This document shows positions 8,153 to 17,460 of a stretch of DNA of 64,000 bases, piece by piece. A program made the translations under genes and the position numbers. Origin of the DNA: JBGSUZ01 sp964404895 (GTDB lineage: Bacteria; Bacillota; Clostridia; Peptostreptococcales; Acidaminobacteraceae); NCBI GenBank assembly GCA_964404895.1, contig CAYOLV010000003.1, positions 124,001-188,000 of the forward strand. The letters run 5' to 3'. Position 1 is the first letter of the stretch, and the number at the start of each line of letters is the position of its first letter. The notes below the pieces were generated by a model that did no database searches, was not told the origin of the DNA, and saw only the letters and a list, made by a program, of their open reading frames with translations.

Positions 8153-8182
8153 ATTATACGAGAAAGTCTATATTTATGTCAA
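8153..8182 (-). promoter_or_regulatory. Promoter of the argG T-box operon
   Basis: TTGACA (8177-8182) and TATAAT (8153-8158) on the minus strand are separated by 18 bases, immediately before the T-box leader. Both hexamers are perfect. Confidence 0.85.
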
Positions 8183-8236
8183 TACTCTTTTTTTATTTTT
8201 TAAAATAATTTTAAAAAATCCTCAATTGTATTCATG

Positions 8237-8242
8237 TATAAT
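8237..8242 (+). promoter_or_regulatory. -10 element of the AbrB-type transporter gene
   Basis: TATAAT preceded by ATG, 30 bases before the ATG of the gene at 8272. The upstream AT-rich stretch has no clear -35. Confidence 0.45.
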
Positions 8243-8271
8243 AGATTTAGCATTGTTTAAGGAGGACCCAC

Positions 8272-9351
8272 ATGACTTTTTCTGACATTCAATTTCCATT
8301 GCTGATTTTTCTCAGCCTCTTAGGTTATAAGCTGTTTCACAAACTTAAATTTCCAGCCAGCCGTTTGCTGGGACCTATTATAGTCGTTGCCATTTTTCAA
8401 GGATTGGGGTTCAGTTTTTCAATACCTACCCTATTAAAAACACTTTTCTCTGTGGTTTTCGGGGTTTATCTGGGACTTCGGTTTAACCGCAATTCCTTAG
8501 GCAAACTGAGAGCCTCCCTCGTTCCAGCTTTATTAATATCCATTCTTTACATAGGCATTACCCTCTTTTACGGAGAGTTGCTAACTGCTGTTACCCAAAT
8601 GGATCAAAACACAGCATTTTTGTCCGTTATCCCCGGCGGGGTTGCAGAGTCTGTGGTTCTAGCTGTTTCTTATAATGCTGATTTAGCTCAAGTTTCAGCC
8701 TTTCAACTCTTTCGCTTTTTATCCATCGTCATGATTGTGCCCATTTCGGTGAGCTTTGTCTTAAAGTCTAAAATGGTTAAAATCAAAAAGAACCCTCATC
8801 CTGTGGAGGATGAAGATTCTATGGAAGATGCAAAAATTGTTGACCCAACGTCTGAAACAGGGAGCCTCAGTTGGATTTGGCTATTCGCAGCAGGTGCCGC
8901 AGGGAGTTACTGCTTCAATCTCATACACTTTCCCGCTGCCTTCATGTTAGGTGCCACCTTCTTTGTCTCTGGCACCCTCTTGGTTTCTAAAAAACCTTTC
9001 CAAAAGCCTATTCCCATCTTTTACGATATAGCACAAATCGGTATGGGCGCTGTTATTGGTGTCAGTTTTACAAAAGCGAGCATGATCACCATTTCTGGTT
9101 TGATTGGGCCTATCGCCTTGATCACCGCAATGATTATGCTTATGAGCCTTCTCTTAGGCCTTCTCTTCTCCAAATTGTTTAAGTGGGACTTTATCACGGG
9201 CTTCATGTCAGCCCTTCCTGGAGGCATGTCAGCCATGCTGGTTCTGGCTGAAGAATTTAATGCCGACGTGGTCACCATCACCTCTATGCAGATGGTGAGA
9301 CTTTTGACTGCCGTCATGATTATTCCCATGATTTATAAATTTATTCTATAG
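8272..9351 (+). CDS. AbrB-family membrane protein (internal duplication)
   Basis: A 359-residue polytopic membrane protein of the 'membrane AbrB duplication' type, often labelled ammonia monooxygenase-like although unrelated to that enzyme in function. Two homologous halves are visible. Each has an LLGP or MLGA start, four or more hydrophobic segments and a PGG motif (LSVIPGGVAES near residue 120, MSALPGGMSAM near 320) followed by Asn-Ala-Asp and a Met/Phe-Gln-x-x-Arg block. An acidic cytoplasmic loop (about residues 170-195) separates the halves. AAGGAGG precedes the ATG. It ends by overlapping the convergent unknown gene by 6 bases. The substrate is unknown. Confidence 0.85.
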   Translation: MTFSDIQFPLLIFLSLLGYKLFHKLKFPASRLLGPIIVVAIFQGLGFSFSIPTLLKTLFSVVFGVYLGLRFNRNSLGKLRASLVPALLISILYIGITLFYGELLTAVTQMDQNTAFLSVIPGGVAESVVLAVSYNADLAQVSAFQLFRFLSIVMIVPISVSFVLKSKMVKIKKNPHPVEDEDSMEDAKIVDPTSETGSLSWIWLFAAGAAGSYCFNLIHFPAAFMLGATFFVSGTLLVSKKPFQKPIPIFYDIAQIGMGAVIGVSFTKASMITISGLIGPIALITAMIMLMSLLLGLLFSKLFKWDFITGFMSALPGGMSAMLVLAEEFNADVVTITSMQMVRLLTAVMIIPMIYKFIL

Positions 9352-10281
9352 CACTTTAGGACAGCTTAAGAGATTTTGAATCAACAATAATAATTCACTA
9401 CTTGAAAGGGTTGCCAATTCAGCATCCGTTTCGCCAAAGGCAATCATCAGCAAATCTCGATGCCCCGCACCAATACAGAGACTGCTTGAACTGATCAGTT
9501 CACCTTCTGGGTTATAACCCAGTTGTTCAAGGGTCATTAGGGTTTCTGGCACTAAAAAACCACTTGCCAGCAGGGCATATGCTTCTGTCAGTTCGTAGGT
9601 GACTGAAAAATCTGTTTCCACAACTTCCTTACCTTTTATCAAGCAACCCTTTTCGATGAGTTTCTCTATCAAATCAGAAAGCTCACTCATTTCAGGCACA
9701 GTCAGCTGGTAGTTGGTAATCAGCATCCCTGCCAGTTGATTGTCAGAATCTTTTTTCAAGCTGTTGTACACTTCATAAGCAGTTACGCCTCTCATTTCAA
9801 TGTCTTCACCTAAATAGACTTTTAGGCCAATCCCTCGGTATAAATCGATGAATGCTGCTAGCACAACCAATTCCCCGTGGGTAAAAACACCATCCACTTG
9901 CACAGATTTTAAGGAAGAACAGCCCACCCATTCTTTAAGTTCGTCAGAAACACTTTTCAAGGTTCGCGGCATTGTTATGTCTAAATTCTCACCTCTGTGT
10001 TCCACCATGACTAAACCACCTTCAGACCTGCAGGTATATTTTTCAATTTCACAAAAACGGTCTTTAATGTATACCTTTGTGCTTTGGCGGGTATTAGCTA
10101 TAATATCCATTAGTGGTCGGCTGTCCAGTCCTAGCTCATCTTCCTGAATGATTCCTTTCTCCATTAAGCTGAACAATTCAGAACCCTCTTCTTTGATGGT
10201 CATATTGGCTAAAATGCTGATTGGAGAAATACCTTCATATAATTTGCTGATATAGCTGAGTTCTTTCATAGTGATTAGCAC
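9346..10281 (-). CDS. Unknown protein, 311 residues
   Basis: No family recognised. The product is soluble, acidic and leucine-rich, without a signal peptide or membrane segment; the C-terminal third (SLCIGAGHRDLLMIAFGE) resembles no motif known to me. The best start is GTG 10281, 8 bases after GGGAG; ATG 10269 is 20 bases away and TTG 10299 has no site. It converges on the AbrB-type gene (6-base overlap of the ends) and diverges from the HD-GYP gene at 10433. Coding is supported by length, a ribosome binding site and normal codon use. Confidence 0.7.
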   Translation of the reverse strand: MLITMKELSYISKLYEGISPISILANMTIKEEGSELFSLMEKGIIQEDELGLDSRPLMDIIANTRQSTKVYIKDRFCEIEKYTCRSEGGLVMVEHRGENLDITMPRTLKSVSDELKEWVGCSSLKSVQVDGVFTHGELVVLAAFIDLYRGIGLKVYLGEDIEMRGVTAYEVYNSLKKDSDNQLAGMLITNYQLTVPEMSELSDLIEKLIEKGCLIKGKEVVETDFSVTYELTEAYALLASGFLVPETLMTLEQLGYNPEGELISSSSLCIGAGHRDLLMIAFGETDAELATLSSSELLLLIQNLLSCPKVL

Positions 10282-10397
10282 TTGGCTCACTCCCTTCAAA
10301 ATAACTTGTATCTTATAGTTATCCTCTATTGATCAAGAGCAATCACTTAATATGAAACTGAACACTTAGTAGACAATCAGATCATTTTAAAATAGAG

Positions 10398-10403
10398 TAT
10401 AAT
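10398..10403 (+). promoter_or_regulatory. -10 element of the HD-GYP gene
   Basis: TATAAT 30 bases before the ATG at 10433, in the divergent spacer with the unknown minus-strand gene. The -35 is not convincing. Confidence 0.45.
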
Positions 10404-10432
10404 AATAATCAGCGGACTAGGAGGTATACTAA

Positions 10433-12337
10433 ATGCGGCTCATTCAACAACTATGGAAACAATTTCGTATCAATCTAGTTTTATTCCTCATGCTGGCTTT
10501 ATCGCTGATTATTCTTGGATTTCTTTTCTCAACCGAATTTAAAGCAACTGCTAATCCAAAATCTAGTCAAACTTCAATTGCTGCATCACTACTTGATAAT
10601 CCAGAGCAATCCCTTCTAAATATAGCTCCAGCAACATTCAAAAATCTTTCTTATAATCCAAACTTTTTTTCTAAAAATCATTTTTATCACTATACAGATT
10701 CAGAAATCCCAGACGCAGGCATTCTTTCTGTCAAACTCACTTGGCCTTCCGAATTTAGCGATAATGCCATTCTCTATCTCAAAGGGATCAGTGCTGAAAA
10801 TTTTGCGATTTTCAATAAAGACGGCAGCCTCTTGTATCAATATGAACTAAAGCCATTTACGAAAAACTATACCGAAATTTTGAGTGAACTGTATTTGGAG
10901 CCTTCTGACTCTGAAGTCTACATTCTGATGACTTACAACAAAAGTACTTCCTATGTGGGTTTTAGAGACTATCCAACCTTATATAAAGAAGGTACCGCCT
11001 TAATGGACTTGACTGTCAAATATCAAAATCGCCAAGCCATCGCCTTATCTTTATTGATCTTAGCCACTATGCTGATTCTCCTCAGTATTTTTCTGCCCAA
11101 CCCTGAATCCAAACAGACTTTCAATGCCATTATTTTCTTTCTATTTTGTTTTAACATTTGGATTTTTACTGATCTTCACCGAAATAATTACCTCATACAA
11201 AAGTCATTTCCTCAGGTAGAACCCTCAATCTTGCTGATTCTTTTCATCTTGTCAAAGAACTTTATGACGCCAGCCTTTGTCTACATGAATGGTTTTTTAT
11301 TAGAAAAAATACGCTCCAAACAAATCAATTATGGCATTTTGATCATGACTCTGATAGCCGCTTTTTCAGAAGCCATACCCGACTTATTGCGCCTGTTTTA
11401 CTGGAATGATTTACTGCTGACAATGGGCGACACTGCCTTCGGTGCCGTCAATCTAATTATTTCTCTAGGCAGCTTCGGACTTTTGGCGTTAGCACTCTAC
11501 GACTCCTACAAAGGCAGCAAACGTTCTATCGTCCTCAGTGTAGGGCTTTCAGTTTGCCTTCTTACCTTTTTCATTAGTCAGACCACTTCCATTCTGATTT
11601 CTCACTGGGGCGTGATGATGCTTCTGGCTTCTATCGTCATCATTTTAACAGATAAATTCAACACCACTCAGAATGAAAATGCAGTCTATACCAAAGTCTT
11701 ACTCCAAAAAAATAAAGAAGCTGAATTGCTCAACCTAGAACTGAGTCACACCCAAACCGAGTTAATGCTCCGCATGGGGTCTCTCGTAGATCTACGTTCT
11801 CATGAGACCAGCATGCACGTCCATAGAGTCTCTGAATACGTTCGCCTCATTGGAAAAAAACTAGGCTTAGACGATGATTCTGTTGAGTTGATTGCACAAG
11901 CCTCCACCCTCCATGATATTGGAAAAGTAGGCACCCCAGACGCCATTTTGAACTCCTCAACGAAGCTCACTTCAGCAGAGTTTGATGAAATGAAAAGACA
12001 TGCCGCTATGGGTTACGAAATACTCAATGGTTCTGTGATTGAAATATTAGATGTTGCCGCCATCATCGCCCTGAACCACCATGAAAGACATGACGGTTCA
12101 GGTTACCCCGAAGGCTTATCTGGTGAAGATATTCCTCTACAAGGCAAAATTGTAGCAGCAGCCGATGTACTAGACGCCTTGCTCTCTGCTAGAGTTTATA
12201 AAGAGGCATGGCATTTAGACGAAGCCCTCGCCTACTTTAAAGAAGAACAAGGCAAGCATTTTGATCCTCAGATCGCTCAAGCTGTTATTGATTCTCGTTC
12301 AGAAATTCAGGATATTATTAAAAACCTGCCTTACTAA
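10433..12337 (+). CDS. 7TM-type membrane receptor with HD-GYP domain
   Basis: A 634-residue protein with an N-terminal membrane segment (about 12-32), an extracellular domain to about 195, then seven hydrophobic segments (about 200-405), as in 7TM-DISM receptors. A short coiled coil (NKEAELLNLELSHTQTEL) leads into a C-terminal HD-GYP domain. The metal-binding HD is HDIGK (His494-Asp495), and the GYP motif is complete: HHERHDGSGYPEGLSGEDIP. It should hydrolyse cyclic di-GMP in response to an external ligand (family inference). It is a single gene with AGGAGG upstream and a strong terminator downstream. It is the only HD-GYP partner in view for the GGDEF enzyme at 1944. Confidence 0.88.
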   Translation: MRLIQQLWKQFRINLVLFLMLALSLIILGFLFSTEFKATANPKSSQTSIAASLLDNPEQSLLNIAPATFKNLSYNPNFFSKNHFYHYTDSEIPDAGILSVKLTWPSEFSDNAILYLKGISAENFAIFNKDGSLLYQYELKPFTKNYTEILSELYLEPSDSEVYILMTYNKSTSYVGFRDYPTLYKEGTALMDLTVKYQNRQAIALSLLILATMLILLSIFLPNPESKQTFNAIIFFLFCFNIWIFTDLHRNNYLIQKSFPQVEPSILLILFILSKNFMTPAFVYMNGFLLEKIRSKQINYGILIMTLIAAFSEAIPDLLRLFYWNDLLLTMGDTAFGAVNLIISLGSFGLLALALYDSYKGSKRSIVLSVGLSVCLLTFFISQTTSILISHWGVMMLLASIVIILTDKFNTTQNENAVYTKVLLQKNKEAELLNLELSHTQTELMLRMGSLVDLRSHETSMHVHRVSEYVRLIGKKLGLDDDSVELIAQASTLHDIGKVGTPDAILNSSTKLTSAEFDEMKRHAAMGYEILNGSVIEILDVAAIIALNHHERHDGSGYPEGLSGEDIPLQGKIVAAADVLDALLSARVYKEAWHLDEALAYFKEEQGKHFDPQIAQAVIDSRSEIQDIIKNLPY

Positions 12338-12363
12338 AAATCATTCTATAATAGTCAAAAATA

Positions 12364-12417
12364 AAACGACTGGGACGCTGTTCACCCTTACAGGCGAAGC
12401 TTCCTAGTCGTTTTTTT
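12364..12417 (+). terminator. Terminator after the HD-GYP gene
   Basis: ACGACTGGGA pairs with TCCTAGTCGT (one mismatch) and is followed by T7. The A-rich 5' flank may also help minus-strand transcripts from the antiporter gene. Confidence 0.8.
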
Positions 12418-12477
12418 ATGTCTGAATAATGCTTATTTTATATAGCTTTATATATCTCAATGTAGAAAACTGCTGTT

Positions 12478-13752
12478 TTACTCAAATACACTATCTAAAA
12501 TACATTCCTCTTCCTCATCAAAAGAACCTTGATCCAATTTTAGAAGCTTTGCCACATACTCTTTTGTACTGGCCTGAACCGCTAAGGTAATGATGATGGT
12601 CATAAAGGTCACCGCTGAAATGACTTCTGCATGAGGGACTTTCATGGTCATGAGCATACCTACCAAAGCTGCAGGAATAACCCCAGTTTCACGCACCCAC
12701 ATGAGATAAACCATTTCCTGCCATGTCCATTTTGCGTTTCTGTCTAATGCCACTGAAACGAATACCGAAATCGGTCTTGCTACAAAGATGAGCATAATGA
12801 CCGTCAACAAAGCGCCTACCCAATACTGAGCAAGAATTGCAAAGTTGATGTGAACCCCGAGTAAAATGAAAATCATCATTCTAATAATAGAAATGAGCGC
12901 GTCTTTAAAGTGTAAATGAACTTCAAAAGGTTCTTCTTTGACCTTAAAACCAAACTGAGCTTTGTTCCCTGCAATGATTCCCAGAACAAATACTGCCATA
13001 AAACCACTAAAGCCAAAATGAGTCGCTATTTCATAAGCACCAATAACTGCTGCTACAGCCATTTCTGTTGGAAAATCAGCTAAAACGCCATGTTTCTTGT
13101 CCGAAATCAACACCAATGTAGCAACAGCAACTGCGCCGCCCACTGCAATGCCCCCTAAAGAGGTTTTCAAAAGCTCAAAGATATTGTCTCCTAGAGAAAA
13201 TTGGCCTCCTGCAATGACCCCAAGAATGGCAAAGGTCACAATCGCACCGCAGGCATCGTTAAAAGCCGATTCTGCAATAATGGTTTGCTTCAATTTGGGA
13301 TTGATGTTCATTTTTTTAAAGAGCGGTACCAATACCGACGGATCTGTTGAAGCCACCACAGCGCCTAAAAGGAAGGCATACAGCGGGTCTAGATGTAAGA
13401 ATAAAGCCGCAAAGACCCCAGTAATCGCTGCAGAGACTAAAACGCCCACTGTTGCTAAAGATACCACCGAGAACTTAATCTTCTTTAAAACTTTTAATTG
13501 AATTTCACGACCACCATCAAATAGAATGTAGGCCGCCCCAAAGGTTAAAATGACATTGTTGACCACCGAATTGTCATAAGTAATGACATTGAACACACTT
13601 GGGCCAAGCAATGCGCCTGAAATAATGAATAGAACGACATCTGGTAACTTTATAAAACTTGCAAGTTTCGATGACATAGCCCCTGCAAAAATAATGATGG
13701 CGACCAGCGTCAATAAGTTGCCGGTAGTGAGTACTTCTGCTGTTGATTCCAT
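12478..13752 (-). CDS. Monovalent cation/proton antiporter, CPA1 type
   Basis: A 424-residue membrane protein with about 12 hydrophobic helices, related to NhaP/CPA1 antiporters that exchange Na+ or K+ for protons. The transport-site signature ESAFNDACGAIVTF is present near residues 162-175, with the Asn-Asp pair of electroneutral members. VVASTDPSVLVPLF, another hallmark, lies near residue 133. The tail after the last helix is short and acidic with no TrkA-like regulatory domain. AGGAG precedes the ATG. It is a monocistronic gene. Ion specificity cannot be told from sequence. Confidence 0.88.
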   Translation of the reverse strand: MESTAEVLTTGNLLTLVAIIIFAGAMSSKLASFIKLPDVVLFIISGALLGPSVFNVITYDNSVVNNVILTFGAAYILFDGGREIQLKVLKKIKFSVVSLATVGVLVSAAITGVFAALFLHLDPLYAFLLGAVVASTDPSVLVPLFKKMNINPKLKQTIIAESAFNDACGAIVTFAILGVIAGGQFSLGDNIFELLKTSLGGIAVGGAVAVATLVLISDKKHGVLADFPTEMAVAAVIGAYEIATHFGFSGFMAVFVLGIIAGNKAQFGFKVKEEPFEVHLHFKDALISIIRMMIFILLGVHINFAILAQYWVGALLTVIMLIFVARPISVFVSVALDRNAKWTWQEMVYLMWVRETGVIPAALVGMLMTMKVPHAEVISAVTFMTIIITLAVQASTKEYVAKLLKLDQGSFDEEEECILDSVFE

Positions 13753-13884
13753 ACGAGTCTCCTAATTCTAGATATTATTATTAAAAAAATGCCATTAACA
13801 ACAATAACACAAAAATTAGGGCTATAAGCAAAAAATATTTATTTAACAACATTAAATTTGCGTAATGTATATACAATTGTACAA

Positions 13885-14739
13885 TTAGTTCAAGTCTCTT
13901 TTGTTTATGCGCATCACAGCGAAAAATAACATGACAACCATGTAAGCCACAACATAAACGAGCATCATCCCACTAGGTTCAGTACTGGTGGTTCCCATAC
14001 CGCCCGAGCCTAGCATAGCTGTAAAACCGCCAATGTCTGCAAAGATGGTACTGATCATTTTTCGGTAGATGACTTCAAATGGCGAAACCAAGCTGACCAA
14101 AATGCCATACATAGTTAAGTCTGGCAAATTCGTGAGGGCACCAATTTGTTCCATGATCCCGCCGATGATGCCTAACATATATAATGAAATGACAAAAATG
14201 CCGTTGTTGACTGTCTTAAAGACCGAGCTGCCAAATACAGCAAGGGCTGCAATACACAAAGGTTGTAGTGTAAATAAGAGGAAACCTTTTAACATGGCAA
14301 CTGTTCCAAACACTTGGAAAAAGTTTTGTTTGCCCACTATGGCAAAAACGTTGAGCATAATGAACAAAATCAGTGCATATAAAACAATCATAAGAGAAAT
14401 GCCAATATATTTCCCAAGGACATACGCTCTTCTGGGAATAGGCTTGGTTAACAGGGTTAAGACCGTTCCATCTTCCACTTCACTGGAGATAATCCCTACG
14501 GATAACATCACCGTCAAAAAGGCCAACAACATACTGGACAAATAGAAGCCGAGTATAGCGATGAGGCTGGAGACGTTTACCAAAGCATTGATCAGAGAAG
14601 CGCCTCCTCCAAATTCTCTAGGCTGCATGTAAAGGACAAACCCGAGAATCCCCCAGTAAATCAAGGTCAAGATTCCCACCACATGGACAATTCTTTTGCG
14701 ATACACTTCTTTAAAGGTTGACATAGCAATTGCCCACAT
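13885..14739 (-). CDS. ABC-2 type transporter permease
   Basis: A 284-residue integral membrane protein with six predicted helices, of the NosY-like ABC-2 permease type. The region VGIISSEVEDGTVLTLLTKPIPRR is the usual conserved element between helices 2 and 3. It starts one base after the ATPase gene's stop, with GAGGAG upstream, and is the last gene of sigma-anti-sigma-ATPase-permease. The cargo is unknown; drugs or antimicrobial peptides are a frequent role for such pairs in sigma-factor operons (inference). Confidence 0.85.
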   Translation of the reverse strand: MWAIAMSTFKEVYRKRIVHVVGILTLIYWGILGFVLYMQPREFGGGASLINALVNVSSLIAILGFYLSSMLLAFLTVMLSVGIISSEVEDGTVLTLLTKPIPRRAYVLGKYIGISLMIVLYALILFIMLNVFAIVGKQNFFQVFGTVAMLKGFLLFTLQPLCIAALAVFGSSVFKTVNNGIFVISLYMLGIIGGIMEQIGALTNLPDLTMYGILVSLVSPFEVIYRKMISTIFADIGGFTAMLGSGGMGTTSTEPSGMMLVYVVAYMVVMLFFAVMRINKRDLN

Positions 14740-14740
14740 T

Positions 14741-15655
14741 TTACTGTTCTCCTCTCTCGATCAGTTGTATAAACAGATCTTCTAATTTATTGCTTTGAGG
14801 CTTAAAGCTGTATAATTTCGCTCCGCCCCTAAGAATCAATTCTGCAATGTCAGGGGTGTCTGAAAGTTCTTGAAGTTTAAGGCGAATCACTCTGCCGTCG
14901 TAAATCATTTCAGGGTCATAATTTTTAAGTTGCTCCAATAGGGGCAAGCCAATTTGGTCGGCTTCAATTTCCAGACTGTTTTGTCCTTTAAGAAGGTCAG
15001 ACATCAGCCCTTGTTTCACAATGTGGCCATGGCTGATAATGGCTGCTGCGTCACAGACCTGTTCCACTTCTCCCAGCAAATGGCTGTTGAGAAATACGGT
15101 TTTATTCATCTGCTTCAAGGTCAAAATCATATCTCTGACTTCTTTACGCCCAATGGGGTCAAGAGCAGAAGTGGGTTCATCTAAGAAAATAAGTTCTGGG
15201 TCGCAGAGCAGAGCACTGGCCATGCCAATACGCTGCTGCATCCCCTTGCTGTAAGTCCCAATTTTATATTGTTCAGAACCCTTCATATTAACCATTTCAA
15301 GCACTTCATCGATTTTAGAAGGTATTTTGGAAGACTCCAATTTATATAATTGGGAGTGGAATTTGAGCAAATCCTTCCCCGTCATCCACTCTTGATATTT
15401 GAAAAGTTCAGGCAGATAGCCCATTTTCTTTCTAGCTTCTAAGTCCCCAAGGGGTCTGCCTAAAATTTCAGCACTGCCACTGGTTGGAAACAAAAGTCCA
15501 ACCAGTGTTTTAATGAAAGTACTCTTCCCTGCCCCATTCGGCCCCAGAAAACCATAGACTTCCCCTTGATGCACTTCAATTCGGATGTCCATACACCCTT
15601 TGCCATTGCTATATTGTTTGGTCAGTTCATGTGTTTCTATGACACAATTTTTCAC
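14741..15655 (-). CDS. ABC transporter ATP-binding protein
   Basis: A 304-residue ATPase partner of the permease at 13885. Walker A GPNGAGKST lies near residue 38, the signature is YSKGMQQRIGMA, and Walker B with D-loop is LIFLDEPTSALDP; the switch His is in LNSHLL. The last 70 residues form an extra C-terminal domain common in ABC-2 exporters. The start is a GTG with AAAGGAGA six bases upstream. It follows the anti-sigma gene by 55 bases, where no terminator was seen. Confidence 0.9.
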   Translation of the reverse strand: MKNCVIETHELTKQYSNGKGCMDIRIEVHQGEVYGFLGPNGAGKSTFIKTLVGLLFPTSGSAEILGRPLGDLEARKKMGYLPELFKYQEWMTGKDLLKFHSQLYKLESSKIPSKIDEVLEMVNMKGSEQYKIGTYSKGMQQRIGMASALLCDPELIFLDEPTSALDPIGRKEVRDMILTLKQMNKTVFLNSHLLGEVEQVCDAAAIISHGHIVKQGLMSDLLKGQNSLEIEADQIGLPLLEQLKNYDPEMIYDGRVIRLKLQELSDTPDIAELILRGGAKLYSFKPQSNKLEDLFIQLIERGEQ

Positions 15656-15710
15656 AAGAAATCTCCTTTCGATGGTTCTGTCTCACTCAAAACTTGGTGG
15701 TGTCAAAATG

Positions 15711-16850
15711 CTATTTAGCAGCGAGCCAAGCTTCAGCTTGTTTTTGATCAAAATCGCCTGAAAGAACGTGGATAATCCCATTTTCAAGCCATGTGATGTA
15801 GCTGTAGTTGTAATTTTCCTCTGTTTCAAAACTGCCGAAGACCTTTTTACCACCCATGTCAAAGGTTTTAACACTGCCGTCTACATTCGGAATGTATAAC
15901 GTTTCGCCCATATCGGTCATATTTTTAAGTTGATTTTGAATGTCCGATGGCAATATGCCTAAGCTTGCAATACAGGCAACCAGTTCATTCACGTCTGTTC
16001 CTGCAGGTGCAACGACTTGTGGCATTTTGCTTTCGCTGTAGTTAATGTATTTGTTATTTTTGTGGTCACTGTAGGTCATGCTGATGCTAGGTGCCATATG
16101 GATTGAAAAAGGTTTGCCATCCAATGAAGGGTCAAATAATTTTTCCGCCCCAAGGGTTTTCATTAATTTGTTCACTTCTTCAATTTCCAATGTAAATTCA
16201 ATGTCTTGTTTCATTGAACCCGAAATGTCGCCCAACTGATACTGCCCGTTCAACCCAGCCAGCGGCGTGATGCCATATCCCAACTCCGTTTCCGCGGCTT
16301 CTAAGCTTGTAAAATTTTTGTACTCCCCGCCAGTTTGGTTCACTTTTACTAAATTCTCAATATTGATTTCGCCCTCTTTCTCTGCCAAAGCTTTTTCTAC
16401 TTCTTGCAAAGAGGCTAAGGAAATATCCATGGTCTTGATTTGATCTGCTCTAAAAATAGACACCACATCACTGACGGATGCTCTTACAGGCTCAAAGCTG
16501 AGCCCCGTTACGATAAGCCCTACTGCGGCAACACTTGCGATATATTTTTGATATTTTTTCATTTTATCTTTCACTCCCTTATTAGTTTTCACAGACTGTC
16601 TCTTATATGCTTCTAAAGCAATCGGCGGTACGGATACGGATTTTTCGAGTAATAAATCTGCTTGCTGATCCATTTCAGTTGCATAGTCCGAGAGGATATC
16701 CAAACAGAAGGCTTGGGCAGTCAGCATGGTTTCGTATTGGCACGCACACCCTTTGCAGATAGAAAGATGTTCTTCTATGCGCTTGCTCATCAGCTCATCT
16801 GTTTCATGGTCAATGTACATTTGAATGAGATTTTCACCTAAACAATTCAT
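15711..16850 (-). CDS. Zinc-finger anti-sigma factor with large extracytoplasmic domain
   Basis: A 379-residue membrane-spanning anti-sigma factor. The cytoplasmic N-terminus holds the zf-HC2 motif His28-x3-Cys32-x2-Cys35. A basic stretch and one membrane helix (about 103-119) lead to a 260-residue outer domain rich in Gly/Asn/Tyr, ending in YITWLENGIIHVLSGDFD, a DUF4367-like fold by impression only. ATG 16850 was chosen: it overlaps the sigma stop as ATGA with a G-rich site upstream, whereas the in-frame start at 16871 lies within the sigma gene. It should hold the ECF sigma inactive until an envelope signal is sensed. Confidence 0.85.
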   Translation of the reverse strand: MNCLGENLIQMYIDHETDELMSKRIEEHLSICKGCACQYETMLTAQAFCLDILSDYATEMDQQADLLLEKSVSVPPIALEAYKRQSVKTNKGVKDKMKKYQKYIASVAAVGLIVTGLSFEPVRASVSDVVSIFRADQIKTMDISLASLQEVEKALAEKEGEINIENLVKVNQTGGEYKNFTSLEAAETELGYGITPLAGLNGQYQLGDISGSMKQDIEFTLEIEEVNKLMKTLGAEKLFDPSLDGKPFSIHMAPSISMTYSDHKNNKYINYSESKMPQVVAPAGTDVNELVACIASLGILPSDIQNQLKNMTDMGETLYIPNVDGSVKTFDMGGKKVFGSFETEENYNYSYITWLENGIIHVLSGDFDQKQAEAWLAAK

Positions 16851-17347
16851 TTGACTCCCCCCTCTACCCATCTTTTTTCATAATCTTTTTTAAACTTCTC
16901 TTGGGCTCTGCTGATGATAACGCCGATGGCATTGATCTCAACTTCTAAACATGCGGCAATTTCTGCATATTTATAACCCGAATGTTTCATTAAGAGACAG
17001 GTGCGGTCTCTGGTGGTCAACGTCTCCAAAGAGGCGTGTACCGATTTGATTTTTTCGTTTTCTATAACCATATCTTCAGGCGTCCCTTCAAGTTCCCATT
17101 TAGACTCATAGTGAATCTGTTCTCTCTGCCGATGAATCTGATCGTCTCTCAAATGATTGTATGCGCTTCTGGCAGCTACTGTGTAAAGCCAGGCCAATAC
17201 ATTCTCATGTTCAGGCGGTTGGGTGTAGAGTTTGACAAAGACTTCCTGTGCAAGTTCTTCAGCGATGTGCACATCACCTGTCAGGTAGGCGATCCTTCTT
17301 ACGATTTGTTTGTAGTATTGTTGATACACGATGTCTATTTCTAACAT
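16847..17347 (-). CDS. ECF-type RNA polymerase sigma factor
   Basis: A 166-residue sigma-70 family protein of ECF size. Region 2 contains VHIAEELAQEVFVKLY and AWLYTVAARSAYNHLR; region 4 contains LTTRDRTCLLMKHSGYKYAEIAACL, a helix-turn-helix. The ATG at 17347 was chosen because GGAGG lies 10 bases upstream; the frame is open back to 17410 but without a site. It is the first gene of the operon with anti-sigma (4-base overlap), ATPase and permease, so it probably autoregulates these and answers envelope stress. Confidence 0.9.
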   Translation of the reverse strand: MLEIDIVYQQYYKQIVRRIAYLTGDVHIAEELAQEVFVKLYTQPPEHENVLAWLYTVAARSAYNHLRDDQIHRQREQIHYESKWELEGTPEDMVIENEKIKSVHASLETLTTRDRTCLLMKHSGYKYAEIAACLEVEINAIGVIISRAQEKFKKDYEKRWVEGGVK

Positions 17348-17460
17348 GCCGCCGACCGCCTCCGTTCTTTGCAATTTGACTGATTTGGAATTCCAATAGT
17401 TATTACACATCTACTTAACGTTTTATAACAAAGATTTTAAAAATAATTTGATTTATTTTT

